Source: Deltaproteobacteria bacterium
Lineage (GTDB): Bacteria; Desulfobacterota; Desulfobacteria; Desulfobacterales; Desulfosalsimonadaceae
Assembly (NCBI GenBank): GCA_024280875.1
Contig: JAJRPH010000340.1
Coordinates: forward strand, 1 to 7,657
Length of the DNA: 7,657 bases
Direction: 5' to 3'
Shown: piece by piece, positions 4,724 to 7,657 of the stretch
Layout of the letters: each line of letters begins with the position of its first letter
Numbering within the stretch: position 1 is the stretch's first letter
Notes under the pieces: model-generated
Seen by the model: the letters and a program-made list of their open reading frames with translations, nothing else
Told to the model about the DNA's origin: nothing
Databases searched by the model: none
Translations under genes and position numbers: made by a program

Positions 4724-7456
4724 TTACATCTTAAAAAGTTTTCCAATAAGCTGGGATTTCATTACATCGCCATCAATTGTAAGTTTTCCGGAAGTAAACG
4801 CTTTCATTGGGTCCAGTTTTCCGGTTATCATATCGATAAAATCATTATCACCGATGTTTAATGTGCAGGTGGGTTTGTTTGCTTTACCGGATTCGACTTT
4901 ACAGCTCTCGTCTTTAATTGTGATCATCCATTCTCCACCGTTTTTGCCGGATATATTATACTGGAAAACAATGTCGATCCCTTTTGCAGCCTCGGGGTTG
5001 AAGGCATTCGGCATTTTGTCAAAGATGTCTTTGACGGTTAATCCATCTGAGGGACCGTCACTGTTGTCCTTTTTCTGATTCTCTGCACTGGGCGGTGTCA
5101 TCAGATCAAAAAGGGCGGAATTTAAGTCATTAAATTCTTTGGCTCCTTCCATGTCGTTAATTTGATCAATGGATTCACTGATCTGTTCCGGTGTCGGAGG
5201 ATTGTCAATGTCACCCAGTTGAATGCCGGAATTTGTCATGATAGCTGCCCGGTTAAAATAGCCCATGCCGGCATTAAAAATTTTACCGGACTCGGCGCAC
5301 TCCTCGCTGCAAAGATATAATACAAGTGGAGAAACAAATTCCGGTTTCATTTTTTCAAATACTTCAGGGGGCATGATATCTTCAGTCAGTCGAGAACCTG
5401 CCAGCGGAGCAATGGTATTGACTTTGATGTTATATTTTGCGCCTTCGAGCTTTAATGTGTTCATCAGACCGACAAGGGCCATTTTAGCGGATGAATAGTT
5501 GGTCTGGCCAAAGTTCCCGTACAAACCTGCCGCTGATGTTGTCATGATAATCCGGCCGAACCCGTTTTCACGCATAATCTTAAACGCTGGTTTTGTCACA
5601 TGATAAGCCCCGTTTAGGTGAACGGCCTGAACAGCCGCCCAGTTTTCAGGGTCCATTTTGATAAAGCTTTTATCTCGCAGGATGCCGGCATTGTTAATGA
5701 CAATATCAACACGGCCGAATGTATCGATCGCTGTTTTGACGATTTTTTCTCCGCCTTCGGCAGTCGCGACATTATCGTAATTGGCAACTGCTTTGCCGCC
5801 GAATCCCTCTATCTCCTTAACCACAAGGTCCGCCGCAGAACTGGAGCCTTCACCAGAGCCATCACGGGCACCGCCCAGGTCATTGACGACAACGTTCGCC
5901 CCTCGTCTTGCTAGTTCAAGGGCATAGACCCGACCTAATCCGCCACCGCCGCCCGTGACGATCGCCACGCGATCATTGAAATTAATTTTATTCATTTCCT
6001 CAAGTGCGCCGGGAATCGGCACTGCCTTCCAGAAATAGTTGACAAAACCGCGTTCTTCATCGATTGTGCGTAATCTAAATTCCATTTGCACAGGCAATTC
6101 GACCTTTAATTCTTCAAGCTTGCAGTCCGTGAAATCCGTCATGAAACGACCACCGCCGTCGAACTGAATCATCCCGTATTTATGGGGCGGATCAACGGAA
6201 ACCGCCAGAAGATCACCGGTAAAGGTTTTAATTTTTGCAGTGATATCAGCAAACTCATATTCATCCTGGCTTTGCTTGGCGACGCAGTCCGGATTAACAC
6301 AAACCTCTGTTCTGGGAAATTGTGCCGTACCGCATTCCCGGCATTTGCCGCCGACAAGGCCCAACAACATCTTACGTCTTCGCCACAAGGTGGTCATGGC
6401 GGTCTGGGTCGGCGCTTCGGCTCTGATTCCCATTTCCGGATGGATTAGACCCCTGAATTTAAGGAACTTAAGGTAATTGTCCGTAGTTTCTTTATTGTCC
6501 AGTGTCCGCTGAAATTTCTTTCTTTCAGGCATTTTGATTATGTTTTCCGTGACCTCAAAAAGAAAAGCGCTGCAACCCTGTCCAAAGCTGGCCATCAGGA
6601 TTTTATCTCCGGGCTTTGCATCATCTAAGGCGGCTGTCATCATTAAAAAGGGATGAGCGGTACCGGTTTCTCCGCAAACATCATGCAGGTTATCCATTAC
6701 TTTATCCGGTGTTGCCCCGAGTTTTTTGGCTATTTTCTTATGTTCGGCTTTAAAAAAGCAAGGGTACACCAGTTTATCCACATCCTCCATGGAGATATTT
6801 AATTTGTTTAACAGGCCGTTAATCGCTTCGGGAATAATTTTTGAATATCCTTCATCACGAATCCAGCGTTCTTCCCAGGTGTAATCGAATTTTTTGGTTG
6901 CTCCCCGATAGTGGTCAATAAAATCATAGGACAACGAATAAGAGCCCTTAAATTTTGCAATCACGTCCTTGTCGCCAATTGCAAACGACGCAGCGCCATC
7001 CCCAAACCACATTTCGTAAAAATATGCCGGTTTGGTTTCCCGTTTATCAGCGGCTGTTACCAGAATATTTTTACGTTCTCCGCCTTTAACTGACTCAATC
7101 GCTGACAGGAGGGCATTGGTTGATGCTTTTTGGGAGGACGTAAAGTCTGAAGTCATCATGTTGCTTTTTAAGTTCAGGGCAGTGGCGACAATGCCGGCAT
7201 TTTGTCGGTCTGCAAACGGTAATGTGGTTGAGGCAAGAAAAAGGCCTTCAATTTTTTGTTTGTCAATGTTTTTTAAGCAATTTCGGGATGCGGCAACCGC
7301 CATGGTAATTGCGTCTTCGTCCCAGTAGCACATGGAGCGCTCTCCCTGAGCCACCATGATTGTAGCAGGCGCAAACCATCCCATGCTTTGAAATATCGAC
7401 ATACGGTCTAATCTTAAGCGGGGAATATATGCACCGTAAGATGTTATTCCAATCAT
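4724..7456 (-). CDS. Four-domain fusion: HMG-CoA synthase-like / DUF35 / MFE-2-type SDR / SCP2
   Basis: A 910-residue cytosolic protein with four domains in one frame. (1) About 1-310: thiolase fold of HMG-CoA synthase type, with FGDGAASFAIGD at 151-162 and ILMASFGQGCSAF at 286-298; the usual catalytic Cys position appears to be Q109. (2) About 345-480: DUF35 zinc ribbon plus OB fold, with zinc ligands C372, C375, C386 and C391. (3) About 489-785: short-chain dehydrogenase closely resembling the (3R)-hydroxyacyl-CoA dehydrogenase of peroxisomal MFE-2, with TGGGGGLG at 501-508, NDLGGARDG at 525-533, NNAG at 588-591 and the triad S641, Y654, K658. (4) About 805-910: SCP2 domain after a polar linker (about 787-804). 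GAGGAG lies 7 nt before ATG 7456. It probably oxidises a 3-hydroxyacyl-CoA for the downstream thiolase, lends it the DUF35 domain, and binds substrate via SCP2. MFE-2's hydratase domain is missing. The HMGS-like activity is uncertain. Confidence 0.93.
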   Translation of the reverse strand: MIGITSYGAYIPRLRLDRMSIFQSMGWFAPATIMVAQGERSMCYWDEDAITMAVAASRNCLKNIDKQKIEGLFLASTTLPFADRQNAGIVATALNLKSNMMTSDFTSSQKASTNALLSAIESVKGGERKNILVTAADKRETKPAYFYEMWFGDGAASFAIGDKDVIAKFKGSYSLSYDFIDHYRGATKKFDYTWEERWIRDEGYSKIIPEAINGLLNKLNISMEDVDKLVYPCFFKAEHKKIAKKLGATPDKVMDNLHDVCGETGTAHPFLMMTAALDDAKPGDKILMASFGQGCSAFLFEVTENIIKMPERKKFQRTLDNKETTDNYLKFLKFRGLIHPEMGIRAEAPTQTAMTTLWRRRKMLLGLVGGKCRECGTAQFPRTEVCVNPDCVAKQSQDEYEFADITAKIKTFTGDLLAVSVDPPHKYGMIQFDGGGRFMTDFTDCKLEELKVELPVQMEFRLRTIDEERGFVNYFWKAVPIPGALEEMNKINFNDRVAIVTGGGGGLGRVYALELARRGANVVVNDLGGARDGSGEGSSSAADLVVKEIEGFGGKAVANYDNVATAEGGEKIVKTAIDTFGRVDIVINNAGILRDKSFIKMDPENWAAVQAVHLNGAYHVTKPAFKIMRENGFGRIIMTTSAAGLYGNFGQTNYSSAKMALVGLMNTLKLEGAKYNIKVNTIAPLAGSRLTEDIMPPEVFEKMKPEFVSPLVLYLCSEECAESGKIFNAGMGYFNRAAIMTNSGIQLGDIDNPPTPEQISESIDQINDMEGAKEFNDLNSALFDLMTPPSAENQKKDNSDGPSDGLTVKDIFDKMPNAFNPEAAKGIDIVFQYNISGKNGGEWMITIKDESCKVESGKANKPTCTLNIGDNDFIDMITGKLDPMKAFTSGKLTIDGDVMKSQLIGKLFKM

Positions 7457-7515
7457 TTTTTTTCTCCTCTATATTTGTGGTCGAATATTTTCAGGTCGTT
7501 AGATTGACGGCTGAT

Positions 7516-7539
7516 AGGTAAAGATTAATCCTTTTACCT
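7516..7539. repeat. Inverted repeat in the gap before the fusion gene
   Basis: AGGTAAA (7516-7522) and TTTACCT (7533-7539) are perfect 7-bp arms around a 10-nt centre that itself contains the palindrome GATTAATC (7523-7530). It lies in the 96-nt gap between the partial SCP2 gene and the 910-residue gene. No T-run follows on the minus strand, so it is not a standard terminator. It may be an mRNA hairpin or a binding site; I found no convincing promoter in this gap. Confidence 0.3.
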
Positions 7540-7552
7540 TCAATTTTCTATC

Positions 7553-7657
7553 TTATTTAAAAAGTTTTTCAATCAGCTGGGATTTCATGATATCCCCTTC
7601 GATTTTTAATTTGCCGGATGTATAAGCCTGTATTGCCGGAAGAATACCGTTGATCAT
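7553..7657 (-). CDS. SCP2-domain protein, C-terminal fragment (cut by window edge)
   Basis: Only the last 34 codons and the stop are inside the window; the upstream part lies beyond the right edge. The fragment includes AYTSGKLKIEGDIMKSQLIE and ends in KLFK, closely matching the end of the 910-residue protein (AFTSGKLTIDGDVMKSQLIG, then KLFKM). This is the last helix region of an SCP2 domain. The match is also visible in the DNA, so the two tails are probably paralogous by duplication. It may be a stand-alone SCP2 protein or the tail of another multidomain enzyme; the window cannot tell. It precedes the fusion gene by 96 nt on the same strand, so the operon probably extends to the right. Confidence 0.8.
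   Translation of the reverse strand: MINGILPAIQAYTSGKLKIEGDIMKSQLIEKLFK

Noticed and set aside
4551..5078. 175-codon plus-strand frame opposite the ends of the thiolase and fusion genes
   Set aside because: It lies antisense to two certain genes and crosses their junction, has no family-like sequence and no ribosome binding site; a shadow frame.
1..7657. CRISPR array, tRNA or rRNA genes, insertion sequences
   Set aside because: No spaced direct repeats, no RNA-gene-like segments and no transposase or terminal repeats were seen.

Overview
The window looks like catabolic DNA from an anaerobic, moderately AT-rich bacterium, most likely a sulfate reducer of the Desulfobacterota (Desulfobacterales type). 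This is inferred from gene content: a tungsten/molybdenum aldehyde:ferredoxin oxidoreductase, an iron-dependent alcohol dehydrogenase, several SCP2 domains, and an SCP2-type thiolase with a DUF35 partner. No marker gene fixes the taxon.

There are three transcription units. (1) Left, minus strand (about 2200 down to 1): Fe-ADH, a stand-alone SCP2 protein, and the first ~138 codons of an aldehyde:ferredoxin oxidoreductase cut by the window edge. A good sigma-70-type promoter lies just upstream of the Fe-ADH. (2) Middle, plus strand (2450-3364): an exported outer-membrane beta-barrel-like protein. Its single reading frame is broken only by one TGA at codon 26, directly after the signal peptide. 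(3) Right, minus strand (7657 down to 3483): the tail of an SCP2-domain protein, a 910-residue four-domain protein (HMG-CoA synthase-like, DUF35 zinc ribbon/OB fold, MFE-2-type (3R)-hydroxyacyl-CoA dehydrogenase, SCP2), then an SCP2-family thiolase. A strong symmetric hairpin at 3400-3445 ends both the plus-strand gene and the right operon, which converge there.

How the parts may work together (inference): the SDR domain would oxidise a (3R)-hydroxyacyl-CoA to a 3-ketoacyl-CoA, and the thiolase would cleave it. The DUF35 domain would bridge thiolase and HMGS-like domains, as in the archaeal thiolase/DUF35/HMG-CoA synthase complex, and SCP2 would hold the hydrophobic acyl-CoA. The left operon would take an alcohol through an aldehyde to a carboxylic acid. 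The substrate cannot be read from the sequence.

Most worth a second look: the four-domain fusion, the apparent loss of HMG-CoA synthase catalytic residues (the nucleophilic Cys position reads Gln), and the in-frame TGA of the outer-membrane gene.
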